The notes: generated from the sequence alone by a model not told the origin. Shown: positions 25,883 through 35,898, counted from the stretch's first letter. The stretch: DNA of 64,000 nt from Lentibacillus jeotgali (GCF_000224785.1 NZ_AGAV01000005.1:372001-436000), one strand, 5' to 3'. Translations and numbers: made by a program.

Positions 25883-27268
25883 ATGGATTACCGGATAGAA
25901 AAAGATACACTGGGCGAGATGAAAGTACCGGCAGATAAATATTGGGGAGCCCAAACGCAGCGAAGCAAGCAAAATTTCCCGATCGGCGGCGAAAAGATGC
26001 CGTCCGAGGTAGTTCAGGCGTTTGCGATTCTTAAGAAAAGTGCTGCCAAAGCAAATAATGGTCTTGGCTTATTAGATAAACAAAAAGCAGATGCGATTGG
26101 TTATGCTGCCGATCAGATTGTTGATGGGAAGCTCGATGATCACTTTCCACTAGTTGTTTGGCAGACCGGGAGTGGCACACAATCCAATATGAACGTCAAC
26201 GAGGTCATAGCGTATGTCGGTACAGAATGGCTGAAAGAGCAAGGCAGTGATGTGATACTTCATCCGAATGATGATGTCAATAAATCCCAGAGCTCTAATG
26301 ACACCTATCCGACAGCTATGCATATTGCATTCGTTTTAAAATTGGAGGATCATGTTCTGCCTGCTGTAAAGACACTGAAAGACACCATGAATGAAAAGAT
26401 TGAAGCTTTTCAGGATGTGGTCAAGATTGGCCGCACACACCTGCAGGATGCCACACCTCTGACACTCGGGCAGGAAATCAGCGGCTGGCATCGCATGCTG
26501 GAAAAATCAGAGACGATGATTTCCGAAAGCCTCGACTATGTCAGGGACCTGGCTATCGGCGGTACAGCTGTCGGAACAGGCCTGAATGCCCATCCTGATT
26601 TTTCAGAAGCTGTTACGAAAGCAATCGTTGAAGAAACCGGCAAAACATTTAAATCTGCACCGAATAAATTTCATGCATTGACAAGTCATGATGACACGGT
26701 TCATGTTCATGGTGCGCTGAAGGGTCTCGCTGCTGATTTGATGAAAATTGCCAACGATGTGCGCTGGCTGGCAAGCGGACCACGCTCAGGCATCGGAGAA
26801 ATCACTATTCCAGCAAATGAGCCCGGCAGTTCGATTATGCCCGGGAAAGTGAATCCGACACAGCCTGAAGCTGTTACAATGGCAGCGACTCAAGTGATGG
26901 GAAATGATGCGGCAATCGGGTTTGCAGCAAGTCAGGGCAATTTTGAGCTGAATGTTTTCAAGCCGGTTATAGCGTATAACTTCCTCCAATCATGCCAGCT
27001 GCTGGCGGACTGCATGCTGTCATTCGATGAGCGTTGCGTACAAGGTCTTGAACCAGAGCTTGAACAAATTGAAAAGTATTTGCGGGATTCCTTGATGCTG
27101 GTGACGGCGCTTAATCCGCATATTGGTTATGAGAATGCAGCAAAAATCGCCAAAAAAGCATTTGCAGACAACACAACCCTGAAAGAAGCTGCTGTTGAGC
27201 TGGAATTGCTCACTGAAGAGGAATTTGAAAAATACGTTGATCCGAAAGAAATGACATATCCGAAATAA
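25883..27268 (+). CDS. fumC: Class II fumarate hydratase
   Basis: FumC interconverts fumarate and malate in the citric acid cycle. The 461-residue length is usual, and the superfamily signature [13 protein letters not shown] (about residues 315-327) is intact, with the catalytic serine in its GSS. Other conserved parts are [36 protein letters not shown] and the histidine in [24 protein letters not shown] precedes the ATG. Iron-free and oxygen-stable in the family. It is monocistronic with a hairpin terminator. Confidence 0.97.
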   Translation: MDYRIEKDTLGEMKVPADKYWGAQTQRSKQNFPIGGEKMPSEVVQAFAILKKSAAKANNGLGLLDKQKADAIGYAADQIVDGKLDDHFPLVVWQTGSGTQSNMNVNEVIAYVGTEWLKEQGSDVILHPNDDVNKSQSSNDTYPTAMHIAFVLKLEDHVLPAVKTLKDTMNEKIEAFQDVVKIGRTHLQDATPLTLGQEISGWHRMLEKSETMISESLDYVRDLAIGGTAVGTGLNAHPDFSEAVTKAIVEETGKTFKSAPNKFHALTSHDDTVHVHGALKGLAADLMKIANDVRWLASGPRSGIGEITIPANEPGSSIMPGKVNPTQPEAVTMAATQVMGNDAAIGFAASQGNFELNVFKPVIAYNFLQSCQLLADCMLSFDERCVQGLEPELEQIEKYLRDSLMLVTALNPHIGYENAAKIAKKAFADNTTLKEAAVELELLTEEEFEKYVDPKEMTYPK

Positions 27269-27277
27269 TGTTAAACA

Positions 27278-27308
27278 AGCTCACTATCATCACGATAGTG
27301 GGCTTTTT
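27278..27308 (+). terminator. Hairpin terminator after fumC
   Basis: AGCTCACTATC / GATAGTGGGCT 11-bp stem (one G-T pair), ATCAC loop, then TTTTT. Confidence 0.85.
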
Positions 27309-27336
27309 AATGGCACTTGCAACTTTGCTTTTATAA

Positions 27337-27365
27337 GCAACAATTACCAGCGATTTTTCATGATA
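27337..27365 (+). promoter_or_regulatory. Candidate SigG promoter of the SASP gene
   Basis: CATGATA (27359-27365) fits the SigG -10 pattern CATnnTA; GCAAC (27337-27341), 17 bases upstream, is a partial match to the -35 GnATR. SASP genes are SigG-dependent in Bacillus. The start codon lies 46 bases downstream. Confidence 0.45.
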
Positions 27366-27411
27366 AGTTTTTCGGATCTGTTAACAATAATGTTTACAGG
27401 AGGTGATAAAC

Positions 27412-27615
27412 ATGGCTAACAACAACAGCAACAATTCAAACCAGTTGGTTGTCCCTGGCGCTGAGCAAGCTCTTAACCAAATGAAAACTGAGATTGCATC
27501 AGAATTTGGTGTTAACCTGGGTGCTGACACAACTTCCCGTGCTAACGGTTCTGTCGGTGGTGAAATCACAAAGCGTCTGGTTCAATCAGCTCAATCTCAA
27601 TTCAGCGGACAATAA
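27412..27615 (+). CDS. Alpha/beta-type small acid-soluble spore protein
   Basis: A 67-residue protein that coats and protects DNA in the forespore. It has the GPR cleavage region EIASEFG (about residues 27-33), followed by conserved [25 protein letters not shown]-type sequence, in which the paired Gly residues contact the DNA backbone. The N-terminus is Asn/Ser-rich. ATG at 27412 follows AGGAGGTGA; an upstream GTG inside the ribosome site is excluded. Its presence shows that the organism is an endospore former. Confidence 0.95.
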   Translation: MANNNSNNSNQLVVPGAEQALNQMKTEIASEFGVNLGADTTSRANGSVGGEITKRLVQSAQSQFSGQ

Positions 27616-27636
27616 TAATATTGAAATGGCTTAAGG

Positions 27637-27690
27637 TAAGGGGTTGTCCCCTTATAAATGAGGGAAGTCCTTTTATAGGCTTCCCTCAAA
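27637..27690 (+). terminator. Tandem hairpins after the SASP gene
   Basis: AAGGGG/CCCCTT (27637-27653) followed by GAGGGAAG/CTTCCCTC (27660-27687). The second is followed by AAAATTAT rather than a T-run, so termination is less certain. Confidence 0.45.
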
Positions 27691-27752
27691 ATTATACAAT
27701 CGTTTATTGGTATTTTTTACAACTAACGGAAAGATATACATTGAATACGTTG

Positions 27753-28850
27753 TTAACGTATGCGTGCTTCAGATTCTGCATCAAAGAAAAGGACTTTGTT
27801 CATATCAAAGGCAAGGTCTATTTTTTCGCCGCCGGTAATATCCGAACGGGAATCGACCCGAGCGATGAAGTCCTGTCCAGCTAATTTCGAATAAAGATAA
27901 GATTCTGCACCCATCAGCTCAGCGACATCAATCGTTACAGTGATCCTTGTCTCAGGTGTCGCTTCAATGAACGCGGGCTCATCATGAATGTCTTCCGGTC
28001 GGATTCCTAAAATAATTTCTTTATCGACGTAGCCCTTTTCGCGCAATGTTTTCATTTTGCCTTCAGGTATTTTTATAGTGGCGTCTTCATTTGCAAAATG
28101 GCCATCTTTCAGTGTGCCTGTCAAAAAGTTCATGGATGGTGACCCAATGAATCCGCCAACGAAAATGTTCTCAGGCTGGTCATACACTTCTTTCGGAGCA
28201 CCTACCTGCTGAATGACGCCATCTTTCATAACTACAAGACGTGTCGCCATTGTCATCGCTTCTGTCTGATCGTGTGTTACATAAATTGTTGTTGTCTGCA
28301 GCCGCTGATGCAATTTTTGAATTTCAGCACGCATTTGAACACGTAATTTTGCATCAAGGTTAGATAATGGTTCGTCCATCAAGAACACTTTCGCATCACG
28401 GACAATTGCGCGCCCTAAAGCAACACGCTGTCGCTGCCCGCCGGATAAAGCTTTCGGCTTACGGTCCAGATAGTTTTCGAGTCCTAAGATATTGGCTGCG
28501 TTTTTAACGCGCCGGTCAATTTCATCTTTTTTAAATTTGCGCAGCTTCAGCCCAAATGCCATGTTATCGTAAACATTCATGTGGGGGTACAGGGCATAGT
28601 TCTGGAAAACCATTGCAATATCTCGATCTTTTGGAGCAATATCATTCATACGTTTATCGTCAATGTATAAATCTCCGCCTGTAATTTCCTCAAGGCCCGC
28701 GATCATTCGTAGTGTGGTTGATTTTCCGCACCCGGACGGTCCGACGAAGACAATAAATTCTTTGTCCTTAATGTCTAGATTGAAGTCATCGACAGCAAGA
28801 ACATTTTTGTCATAGGTCTTATGAATTTGTTCCATTCGCATTTCAGCCAT
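27753..28850 (-). CDS. msmX: Sugar ABC transporter ATPase, MsmX/UgpC family
   Basis: The 365-residue ATPase has Walker A GPSGCGKST (about residues 37-45), signature LSGGQRQR, Walker B VFLMDEPLSNLDA and the H-loop VTHDQTEA. The C-terminal OB-type regulatory domain (about 240-365) is full length. MsmX serves several carbohydrate importers in B. subtilis, so lack of adjacent permease genes is expected. A cre-like sequence lies just upstream of the ribosome site (GAGGAGG), which would allow CcpA control. Confidence 0.9.
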   Translation of the reverse strand: MAEMRMEQIHKTYDKNVLAVDDFNLDIKDKEFIVFVGPSGCGKSTTLRMIAGLEEITGGDLYIDDKRMNDIAPKDRDIAMVFQNYALYPHMNVYDNMAFGLKLRKFKKDEIDRRVKNAANILGLENYLDRKPKALSGGQRQRVALGRAIVRDAKVFLMDEPLSNLDAKLRVQMRAEIQKLHQRLQTTTIYVTHDQTEAMTMATRLVVMKDGVIQQVGAPKEVYDQPENIFVGGFIGSPSMNFLTGTLKDGHFANEDATIKIPEGKMKTLREKGYVDKEIILGIRPEDIHDEPAFIEATPETRITVTIDVAELMGAESYLYSKLAGQDFIARVDSRSDITGGEKIDLAFDMNKVLFFDAESEARIR

Positions 28851-28870
28851 TTAATTTTGTCCTCCTCATA

Positions 28871-28884
28871 TGTAAGCGGTTTAT
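28871..28884 (-). promoter_or_regulatory. cre-like site upstream of msmX
   Basis: Minus strand ATAAACCGCTTACA matches 12 of 14 positions of the CcpA consensus TGWAANCGNTNNCA; the first two bases differ. It lies about 20 bases before the msmX start. Confidence 0.35.
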
Positions 28885-28973
28885 ATGTTTATTCTAGCTA
28901 ACTGGGGGGACCTCGTAAATGGCAAAAGTGAACAAAGAGATGAGGCTTGTTTGTGCATGTTGTCAATAAAGTT

Positions 28974-29849
28974 TCACTGTAATGATAATAGAGCAATATA
29001 AACTGAGACTGCCTGGCGGAAATCGCGAACATCGACGCCTGTTTTATCCTTGAATTTTTCAAGGCGGTATTGCAGGCTGTTGCGATGTAAATATAACTCT
29101 TTGGCTGTGACAGAAACATTTAAATTACAGGTAATAAAAGTTTCAATCGTTGTTAGAAGGTCATCATCACCTGCAGCGTCGGCCAGCACAGCATGAACAT
29201 AATCAGCATGAATGTCGTCGCTGGACTGGTCTATAAGGATATAGGGAATAGCTTCAATATAAGTTATAACTGCCTTCTCAGAATATTTTCGTGCAATGTG
29301 AGTCCCTGTCAGCAGCATCTGATAGCCTTTTGCTGCTTCCCCCAGTGAATGCATAAAAGGTCCGACGAAAAAATGGATGTTCACGGACAGATCACTCATG
29401 AAAATATCAATAATGACTTCATATGAAATGAATTCATCCTCGTTTTCCTCAATAATGACTCCTTCGTGATCATTTTCCCATAGTACAGGCACTAGCTTTC
29501 CGAAGAATTCGTTCAGGGCTTCCTTAAATGACGAAGGATCCATTTGTTCACGCTTAAAGGAGAAATGGATGAAGCGATATGTTAGTGAAGTGGCATGTGA
29601 CGTATTGTCACAATGAATGCAGTTATACCAGGATTCTTCTTCAAGTGTCATTGCTGGAACTGATAGGGTGTGAGGAATCAGGACACTTCCCAATAATTGG
29701 CTTTCTTTTGCCGTCAGTTCTTGCTCAGCGATGCCAATCAGGTTATTCTCTGCCGTCCAGAACCATTGATATTTCTCTTTCTCATCTTCTGCTGCATCCT
29801 GGTATAAGATAAGTGACGAAAAAATTTTGCGCAATTGTTCAATCATCAT
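28974..29849 (-). CDS. PucR/CdaR-type helix-turn-helix regulator
   Basis: The 291-residue protein has no obvious domain in its first two thirds. The C-terminal part, NVSVTAKELYLHRNSLQYRLEKFKDKTGVDVRDF (about residues 247-280), is the PucR-type helix-turn-helix of CdaR-like regulators. It lies upstream of msmX on the same strand with a 123-base gap and could control it, though that is inference. A ribosome site (AAAGTGGTG) precedes the ATG. The effector is unknown. Confidence 0.78.
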   Translation of the reverse strand: MMIEQLRKIFSSLILYQDAAEDEKEKYQWFWTAENNLIGIAEQELTAKESQLLGSVLIPHTLSVPAMTLEEESWYNCIHCDNTSHATSLTYRFIHFSFKREQMDPSSFKEALNEFFGKLVPVLWENDHEGVIIEENEDEFISYEVIIDIFMSDLSVNIHFFVGPFMHSLGEAAKGYQMLLTGTHIARKYSEKAVITYIEAIPYILIDQSSDDIHADYVHAVLADAAGDDDLLTTIETFITCNLNVSVTAKELYLHRNSLQYRLEKFKDKTGVDVRDFRQAVSVYIALLSLQ

Positions 29850-30001
29850 AACACCACTTTTCCCAGTCCTTTATTACATTATAGCAGTATATATGAATAC
29901 TAAAAATGAATTTTGTTTTTTTTGGGCCATTTATGAAATGGTATACAGTGATTCTAACGTTTGTTATAGTATGTTTAGACAAAAATGAAGGAGGATCTAT
30001 C

Positions 30002-30364
30002 GTGCCTAACATTTATGATAGTGCATATGATTTAGAAAAAGCAATTCGCAACAGCGATGAATTCACAAGGTTAAAGGATGCCTACGATGCTGTCATGGCT
30101 GATGAATCTGCTAAAAAGATGTTTGACAACTTTCGAAATACACAAATGGAACTTCAGGAAAAACAAATGCAGGGACAGGAGATTTCTGAAGAAGAAGTTG
30201 AAGAGGCCCGCAAGGTTGTTGAACTGGTGCAGCAGCATGAGGATATCTCCAAATTAATGGAAGAAGAGCAACGCTTAAATGTTGTTATCAATGATGTCAG
30301 CCGTATCATCACTAAACCGCTTGAGGAACTATACGGTAACCCTGAAGAAGAATCAAATGAATAA
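30002..30364 (+). CDS. yheA: YheA, YlbF/YmcA family protein
   Basis: The product is a 120-residue, highly charged all-helical protein of the YlbF/YmcA family (UPF0342). The start MPNIYDSAYDLEKAIR is typical, and the middle EKQMQGQEISEEEVEEA forms a helical hairpin. Relatives YlbF and YmcA help RNase Y and affect competence and biofilm; YheA itself has no settled role. The GTG at 30002 has AAGGAGG seven bases upstream; the longer in-frame extension is hydrophobic, has no ribosome site and is not part of the family. A terminator follows. Confidence 0.9.
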   Translation: MPNIYDSAYDLEKAIRNSDEFTRLKDAYDAVMADESAKKMFDNFRNTQMELQEKQMQGQEISEEEVEEARKVVELVQQHEDISKLMEEEQRLNVVINDVSRIITKPLEELYGNPEEESNE

Positions 30365-30672
30365 ACAAAACATTCCCGCAGTGGTTATTGCTGCGGGATT
30401 TATTATGAGAGGCTACTCCAGCAAAAAGCAGGATTTTTGAACACCGTCACGAATAGATATTGTAATACGGCATAATAAACAGAGGTCAATAAGATGTGTA
30501 AGGATCAGCAGGAAGGTTTGCAAGCTTTTCAAGAAAACCGTAAAACTGTTTATTCAGGAGAGTGAGTATCCGGATAACATGAATCTTATAACAGCAAGAA
30601 GGCGGCATAAGGATTCATCCATTATGCCATCTTCAGCTGTTTAGATTCGATAGTATTTGCGAAAGGTAAGTA
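30365..30672 (+). other. Intergenic region between yheA and yhzD
   Basis: 308 bases. Beyond the yheA terminator (30374-30403) I see no gene, repeat or convincing regulatory site. Confidence 0.5.
30374..30403 (+). terminator. Hairpin terminator after yheA
   Basis: TCCCGCAG / CTGCGGGA stem with a 9-nt loop, followed by TTTATTA. Confidence 0.75.
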
Positions 30673-30858
30673 CTAGCGATGAAATAAGACCAGTTTTGCT
30701 TCCGGTGATACGCAGCGGTGAGTATATTCGCCGTACCCCTCTTCGTCAAGGCGCTTGCTGCCGATATCCTTCGCTTCATCGTTGTTCGATGCCTCAAACG
30801 TCTCGTTAAGCAATCTTTCCCCGGATTTGTCAAAAACGGTTAAAAAATAAGTTCTCAT
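30673..30858 (-). CDS. yhzD: YhzD-like small protein
   Basis: A 61-residue protein, MRTYFLTVFDKSGERLL at the start and a CVSPEAKLVLFHR end, that fits the YhzD family. B. subtilis yhzD is recalled close to the yhaO-yhaN region, as here. The start ATG at 30858 is preferred: AGGAGG lies six bases before it, whereas an ATG two codons earlier abuts the ribosome site. Soluble, function unknown. The gene is divergent from yhaO. Confidence 0.75.
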   Translation of the reverse strand: MRTYFLTVFDKSGERLLNETFEASNNDEAKDIGSKRLDEEGYGEYTHRCVSPEAKLVLFHR

Positions 30859-31018
30859 ATGCATCCTCCTAAAAAGTCCTGCTTATTTAAACGTACCACA
30901 AAGTGGATGAAGAGAGAAGATTTTATATTTGGAAACAGAAGTCCCCCTCTTGATCCGAACGTGCATTCGCTTGCTGGGTTTGCTACAATAGTGGCAGGAA
31001 GGAGGATGACCCGCACCC

Positions 31019-32248
31019 ATGTCAGATATCTCGTTTATCCACGCAGCGGATTTGCATTTGGATAGTCCTTTTAAAGGGCTGTCACATCTCCCTGAGGCGA
31101 TTTTCCAAAAAGTGAAAGATTCAACGTTTGAGGCACTGGACTTACTTGTTAAGAGAGCAATTGATAAACAAGTTGATTTCCTGCTGCTTGTCGGTGATCT
31201 GTTTGATAATGAAAAACAGAGTCTTAAAGCACAAGTCAGGCTGCGTAATGCATTTGAGGAACTGAAACGTCATGACATCAGTGTCTATTTATCGTACGGC
31301 AACCATGATTTCACTCGCGGCAACAGTCATCCGGTTACATATCCCGATAACGTATTTATTTTCCCGGATGAGCGTGTGACACATTTTATTTATCAAAAAA
31401 ATGGGGTTGGAAAAACTGCCATTTATGGATTCAGCTATGAAAATCGTTCTGTAACTGAAAAAAAAGCTGACGAATACGAAATTATTTCTGGGGATATTCC
31501 GTATCACATTGCAATGCTTCATGGGAGTTTGTACAGCAACACAGAACATGATGTCTACGCACCATTCCGTTTATCGGATTTAACCGATAAGAGCTTTGAC
31601 TATTGGGCGCTTGGCCATATCCATCAACGTGAAGTCATCAAAAAAGACCCGCCTGTCGTCTATCCAGGAAATATCCAGGGCAGGACCAGCAAAGAAGTAG
31701 GAAAAAAAGGCTGTTATCACGTTGAGTTATCTCATCATGGTGTATCAATGACGTTCCTGCCGCTGCAGTCACTTGAATTCAACAAAAGAACTGTTGATAT
31801 ATCAGAATGTGATGAACTGCACCAGCTGGAATCAGTTGTTTTGCGGACTGTGACCGATAACGGAGTCAACGCTGGACCGGAATTATTGCAGCTGATAATT
31901 TCGGGGGTGCCATCAAAACTTGAAGAATGGGAATCATCGCTGGATGAGGTTATCCAGCTAGTCAATGAAACGGTGATGCATCACAGAGACTGGAAATATA
32001 TTTATCGTTATTCAATTGAACAGGCATTGACCGAAAACTATGAGGGATTGGCCGAGGGAGAGCACTTTGTCGGTGAGCTGCTGCGCCATGCTGACAGCGT
32101 CTCTATTCAGCCTTACCTGACCGAGCTGTATCAGCATAAGCGGGCAAAAAAATACCTCGAAACAATATCACTTGAGGAAGAAAATCAAATGAAACAAAAA
32201 GCAAAAAGACTCCTGGTTCACGAACTATTAAACGGTGGGGGCGAATGA
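31019..32248 (+). CDS. yhaO: YhaO, Mre11/SbcD-like DNA repair metallophosphatase
   Basis: The 409-residue protein has the metallophosphatase motifs DLHLDSPFKGL (about residues 11-21), VGDLFDN (about 59-65), YGNHD (about 97-101) and GHIHQR (about 200-205), all needed for the two-metal nuclease site. It is the nuclease partner of YhaN, encoded 2 bases downstream, forming an SbcCD/Rad50-Mre11-like complex. The ATG at 31019 is 13 bases from the GGAGG site, longer than usual, but the encoded N-terminus is the conserved one and no better start is in frame. Confidence 0.9.
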   Translation: MSDISFIHAADLHLDSPFKGLSHLPEAIFQKVKDSTFEALDLLVKRAIDKQVDFLLLVGDLFDNEKQSLKAQVRLRNAFEELKRHDISVYLSYGNHDFTRGNSHPVTYPDNVFIFPDERVTHFIYQKNGVGKTAIYGFSYENRSVTEKKADEYEIISGDIPYHIAMLHGSLYSNTEHDVYAPFRLSDLTDKSFDYWALGHIHQREVIKKDPPVVYPGNIQGRTSKEVGKKGCYHVELSHHGVSMTFLPLQSLEFNKRTVDISECDELHQLESVVLRTVTDNGVNAGPELLQLIISGVPSKLEEWESSLDEVIQLVNETVMHHRDWKYIYRYSIEQALTENYEGLAEGEHFVGELLRHADSVSIQPYLTELYQHKRAKKYLETISLEEENQMKQKAKRLLVHELLNGGGE

Positions 32249-32249
32249 C

Positions 32250-35210
32250 ATGCAAATTAGGAAGGCAACAATTCACGGTTTTGGGAAATGGATTGACACC
32301 ACAATAGATTTCTCGGGCGGCAACTTCCTTTGTATGTACGGCGAAAATGAATCAGGGAAATCGACCATCCAGCAATTCATTACCTTTATGCTGTTTGGTC
32401 TGCCTCCGAAAAAACGCAGCTATTATCGCCCGAAGACAAGTGGAAAAATGGGCGGCAGGCTAACAATGCACGATCATGACATTGGCGAGTTTGTCATCGA
32501 ACGGTTTGATGAGGTCGAAAATGGTTCTGCCATATGTTTTACAATTGATGGTAAATCATATGATGAGGCATGGTTGCGGGAGCGATTGAAAGGTATTACC
32601 AAAGCGACTTACCAGTCAATATTTTCTTTCTCCGCTACCGATCTTTTGGATATAAGGAAAATGAGGGAAGGTGAACTCGATGACGTATTGCTGGGTATTG
32701 GTTTAACCGGCTCCAGTAATATTCATACGATTGAAAAAAACCTTGATGCCAAAACCGGAGAATTGTTTAAACCTAGCGGAAAAAAACCGCAAATGAATCA
32801 GCAGTTGGCTTCACTAGACCAATTATTCGCTTCATTAAATGAATACCGCAAAACAGAAAGAACGTATAAGGATAAAAAGAACGAGGCATTTGCTTTGTCA
32901 GATGAGATCAGACAATTGCAGGCGGAATTGGAAAATAAGAAAGAAGCTGCTTATCGTATTGGAAAAAAACAGCAGGCAATGCCAATTATTAAAGCGTATA
33001 AACATGAATATGCACAATGGTCTGCTTATCCCGAACATATTCCTTTTCCGGAAAACGGCATTGAACGGATCGAGAAACTGAACGAGCAGGTGCTTCCAAT
33101 AAAAAGTGAATTGGCGGTTTTGCAGGATAATGCACAAACATATCAAAAAAAACGCGATGCCATACGGAAAGAGCTGCATCAGGCGTCTGTTTACGAAAAG
33201 GCCAGCGACATTATCAACCAGAAACAACCTTATTTGGGAAACCAACAGGAATTGAAAAATCTTCAGGATTCAATCGAAAAGCTGAAGCTCCAAATCAATA
33301 CGGAATTGAAACAGCTTAACAGTAGTCTCCAAAGTGAAGACTTGAAAACAATTGAATTGTCCTTTCATGTTGAAAAGACATGGCAGCAGATGAAACATAA
33401 TGAAGAACAGCTGACAGTAACCCAGAACCACTTGGAAGAAGAACAGCAGCAGCTTGCCAAAAAACGGGACTATTTAAAAGGGCAGCAGAACGAATTGTCT
33501 AGGTCCTTACTAGAAGAATCAGAGGAAAGCTGGCTGAGAGAGCAAATCAGCAATTATCGCTATCAGGAATATGAGGACCAGGATACTAATCAACTGAGTG
33601 GGAAATGGAAGAAGGTTAAAAAAGAGACAAGTGGCCGTAATAAATTTTGGCTGTTTGGCAGTGCTACCGCATCATTGTTCCTGGTTGTAATTGCTATCGC
33701 ACTGGGGAATGAATTATTCTATGGTTTAGCTGGGTTGACTCTGGCAGTGGGGATAGCGCAATGGCTGACCGGTAAGCGGTATGTGCAAAACATTGATGCT
33801 TTGATGTCATCGCGGCCGCCCGCCGCCTCGACTAAGGTCAACATAAATGAGAAGCTGGAAGCAGATCGGAAAATCGGCGAGAATGAAGACAGGAAGCGCG
33901 AATTGTCCTCGATTAATGATCAGCTGCGTACCAATGATATAGAGCTCTTAAAGTGCAAGGAAAAACAGCACAGTCTCCAAGTAAGGCGCGATCGGCTGAA
34001 TGAACAAATCAGTCATCAATATGAGCAATACCCTTTTTTGAGGCAAGTTGATATCGCATATTGGCCGGATTTCTTCCATTCACTGAAATATATCCTGAAT
34101 CTGGCTCATAATAAGGCTGAACAGGAAAAACAAATTGAGATGCTGATGGGAGAGAGCAGACAATTTGAAGAAACACTCAACAGGTTTTTCCGTGATATGA
34201 AGTGGGAATGGCCCAACAAATCGATTGAAGACAAGCTGTCAATCATCGATAAATTGCTTGACGATTATCGTAATGGAATGGCTATGATAGCCCAATATGA
34301 TAACTGGAATGATGATAACGCCAGCCGTCAGCGACATATGAAACAGAAAATGGCACCTTACGAACAGGAAAAAGCCGGTCTGCTTAGAGTTGCCGGAACT
34401 GAGACAGAAGAAGGCTTTTTAAAGCAGGGTAAGCGGTTTGAGGAAAAAGAAAAACATACAGAAAAACTGAGTGAACGGCGGGAGCAGCTTTCACAATTAT
34501 TGCAGAAAGAAGAATGTGATATGATGCTGTCCGGGGAACTGATCGATGAGGACAAATTAGATGCTGAACATGAGCTAACAGCCGCAGATATCAGCCATTT
34601 GGAGAAGGAAATTGAACGGAACCGGCAGCAACGGGCTGATATTGAAGCTGACTTGTCACAGATGGAATCCTCGGAATCTTATTCGGAGACATTACATCGG
34701 TTTACTATTGAACAGGAACAGTTGAAGAAACTGGCTGAAGAATGGGCTGTTTATAAATCAGCAAAGGAAATGCTGGCTGAAGCAAAACGTAACTACCGTG
34801 ATAAATATTTAAGTGATGTCATTGAAAAGGCAGCACGCTATTTTCATGTATTGACAGGGGACGTATACACAGATATTTATCCCCCCGAAAACAGCCTGCC
34901 ATTTAGAGTCCAGGGCGTTGACGGCATCCATTACAGGGTGGATGAGTTATCACAAGGGACTGTTGATCAGTTATATGTGTCGCTAAGGATGGGGATCAGT
35001 GAAGTGATGAGTAAAAAACACCGGCTTCCATTTATTATTGATGATGCGTTTGTCCACTTTGATCCCAAACGGACTAAACGAATCCTTAGCCTGTTATCTG
35101 ATATATCGTTTAGTCAACAGATTATTCTATTCACATGTAAGCAGGAAATCCGGAAAGCATCAGCGAATGTAACCTTAATCGATCCGGAAAAATCTGTTAG
35201 CATTCTATAG
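32250..35210 (+). CDS. yhaN: YhaN, SbcC/Rad50-like ATPase with a central membrane hairpin
   Basis: A 986-residue ATPase with the P-loop GENESGKST near residue 36, a long coiled coil, and at the end a signature (LSQGTVDQLYVSLR), Walker B PFIIDDAFVHFD and the H-loop ILFTCKQE. In the middle (about residues 467-508) two hydrophobic helices lie between the coiled-coil arms where Rad50/SbcC have a zinc hook, so the coil tip is probably membrane-inserted. No CxxC hook is seen. ATG at 32250 starts one base after the yhaO stop with GGGGGCG upstream. The pair should process DNA ends near the membrane; the substrate is inferred. Confidence 0.88.
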   Translation: MQIRKATIHGFGKWIDTTIDFSGGNFLCMYGENESGKSTIQQFITFMLFGLPPKKRSYYRPKTSGKMGGRLTMHDHDIGEFVIERFDEVENGSAICFTIDGKSYDEAWLRERLKGITKATYQSIFSFSATDLLDIRKMREGELDDVLLGIGLTGSSNIHTIEKNLDAKTGELFKPSGKKPQMNQQLASLDQLFASLNEYRKTERTYKDKKNEAFALSDEIRQLQAELENKKEAAYRIGKKQQAMPIIKAYKHEYAQWSAYPEHIPFPENGIERIEKLNEQVLPIKSELAVLQDNAQTYQKKRDAIRKELHQASVYEKASDIINQKQPYLGNQQELKNLQDSIEKLKLQINTELKQLNSSLQSEDLKTIELSFHVEKTWQQMKHNEEQLTVTQNHLEEEQQQLAKKRDYLKGQQNELSRSLLEESEESWLREQISNYRYQEYEDQDTNQLSGKWKKVKKETSGRNKFWLFGSATASLFLVVIAIALGNELFYGLAGLTLAVGIAQWLTGKRYVQNIDALMSSRPPAASTKVNINEKLEADRKIGENEDRKRELSSINDQLRTNDIELLKCKEKQHSLQVRRDRLNEQISHQYEQYPFLRQVDIAYWPDFFHSLKYILNLAHNKAEQEKQIEMLMGESRQFEETLNRFFRDMKWEWPNKSIEDKLSIIDKLLDDYRNGMAMIAQYDNWNDDNASRQRHMKQKMAPYEQEKAGLLRVAGTETEEGFLKQGKRFEEKEKHTEKLSERREQLSQLLQKEECDMMLSGELIDEDKLDAEHELTAADISHLEKEIERNRQQRADIEADLSQMESSESYSETLHRFTIEQEQLKKLAEEWAVYKSAKEMLAEAKRNYRDKYLSDVIEKAARYFHVLTGDVYTDIYPPENSLPFRVQGVDGIHYRVDELSQGTVDQLYVSLRMGISEVMSKKHRLPFIIDDAFVHFDPKRTKRILSLLSDISFSQQIILFTCKQEIRKASANVTLIDPEKSVSIL

Positions 35211-35283
35211 ACTTTAATGGTAAACTGTTTTCAGATAACTTGTCAGTCAAAACCTCTTATAAATAGCTTTTGGAGGGATTTCG

Positions 35284-35853
35284 TTGTCTAATGATCAGAA
35301 TCATTCATTTGAAGAAGAAAAATATGAAGAAACGATTGAACAGTTTATCCAGGTCATCGCCAAAAATATGAGTTTATATGGAATAACGTCATCAATAGGA
35401 CGTCTTTATGGAGTCCTGTATTTTTCAGATACCCCGATGACATTGGATGATATGCGTGATGCACTGGAAATGAGCAAAACCAGCATGTCGACAGGCGTTC
35501 GTGCGCTGTCGGATATGAAAATGGTCGAATCAACTTTCAAGCGGGGGATCCGAAAAGATTTATATAAATCAGAGGAGGACTGGTACAAATCGTTCACCTC
35601 ATTATTTGCCAATCGCTGGAAGCATCATACCGAAACCAATATTGAAGAGGCTGATGAGGCCATTTTTGAACTAAGAAAAATCAAAGAGAATACAACAGAT
35701 CAACAGCTTAAGAACAAGATTGACCGTGATATTGAAAGGCTTAGGTACGCCCAGGATTATTACAACTGGCTGATGCAATTCATTTATGTTGTTGAATCCG
35801 GTAAGATATTTGACTACATACCAAAGAAAACGCAAGGGGAAGAAGACAAGTAA
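35284..35853 (+). CDS. GbsR/MarR-type transcriptional regulator
   Basis: The 189-residue protein matches the GbsR family: MSLYGITSSIGRLYGVLYFSD leads into a winged helix with the recognition element MSKTSMSTGVRALSDMKMV (about residues 63-81) and the family hallmark GIRKDLY. GbsR proteins respond to choline or glycine betaine and control osmoprotectant genes. Here it stands between yhaN and yhaM with no betaine gene adjacent. A paralogue lies divergent from opuA at 40025-40498. TTG start with TGGAGGG upstream. Confidence 0.87.
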   Translation: MSNDQNHSFEEEKYEETIEQFIQVIAKNMSLYGITSSIGRLYGVLYFSDTPMTLDDMRDALEMSKTSMSTGVRALSDMKMVESTFKRGIRKDLYKSEEDWYKSFTSLFANRWKHHTETNIEEADEAIFELRKIKENTTDQQLKNKIDRDIERLRYAQDYYNWLMQFIYVVESGKIFDYIPKKTQGEEDK

Positions 35854-35898
35854 ATTAAGCATGAACCGGTCTATCTTTTTATGAAGGGGGAGGCACGA

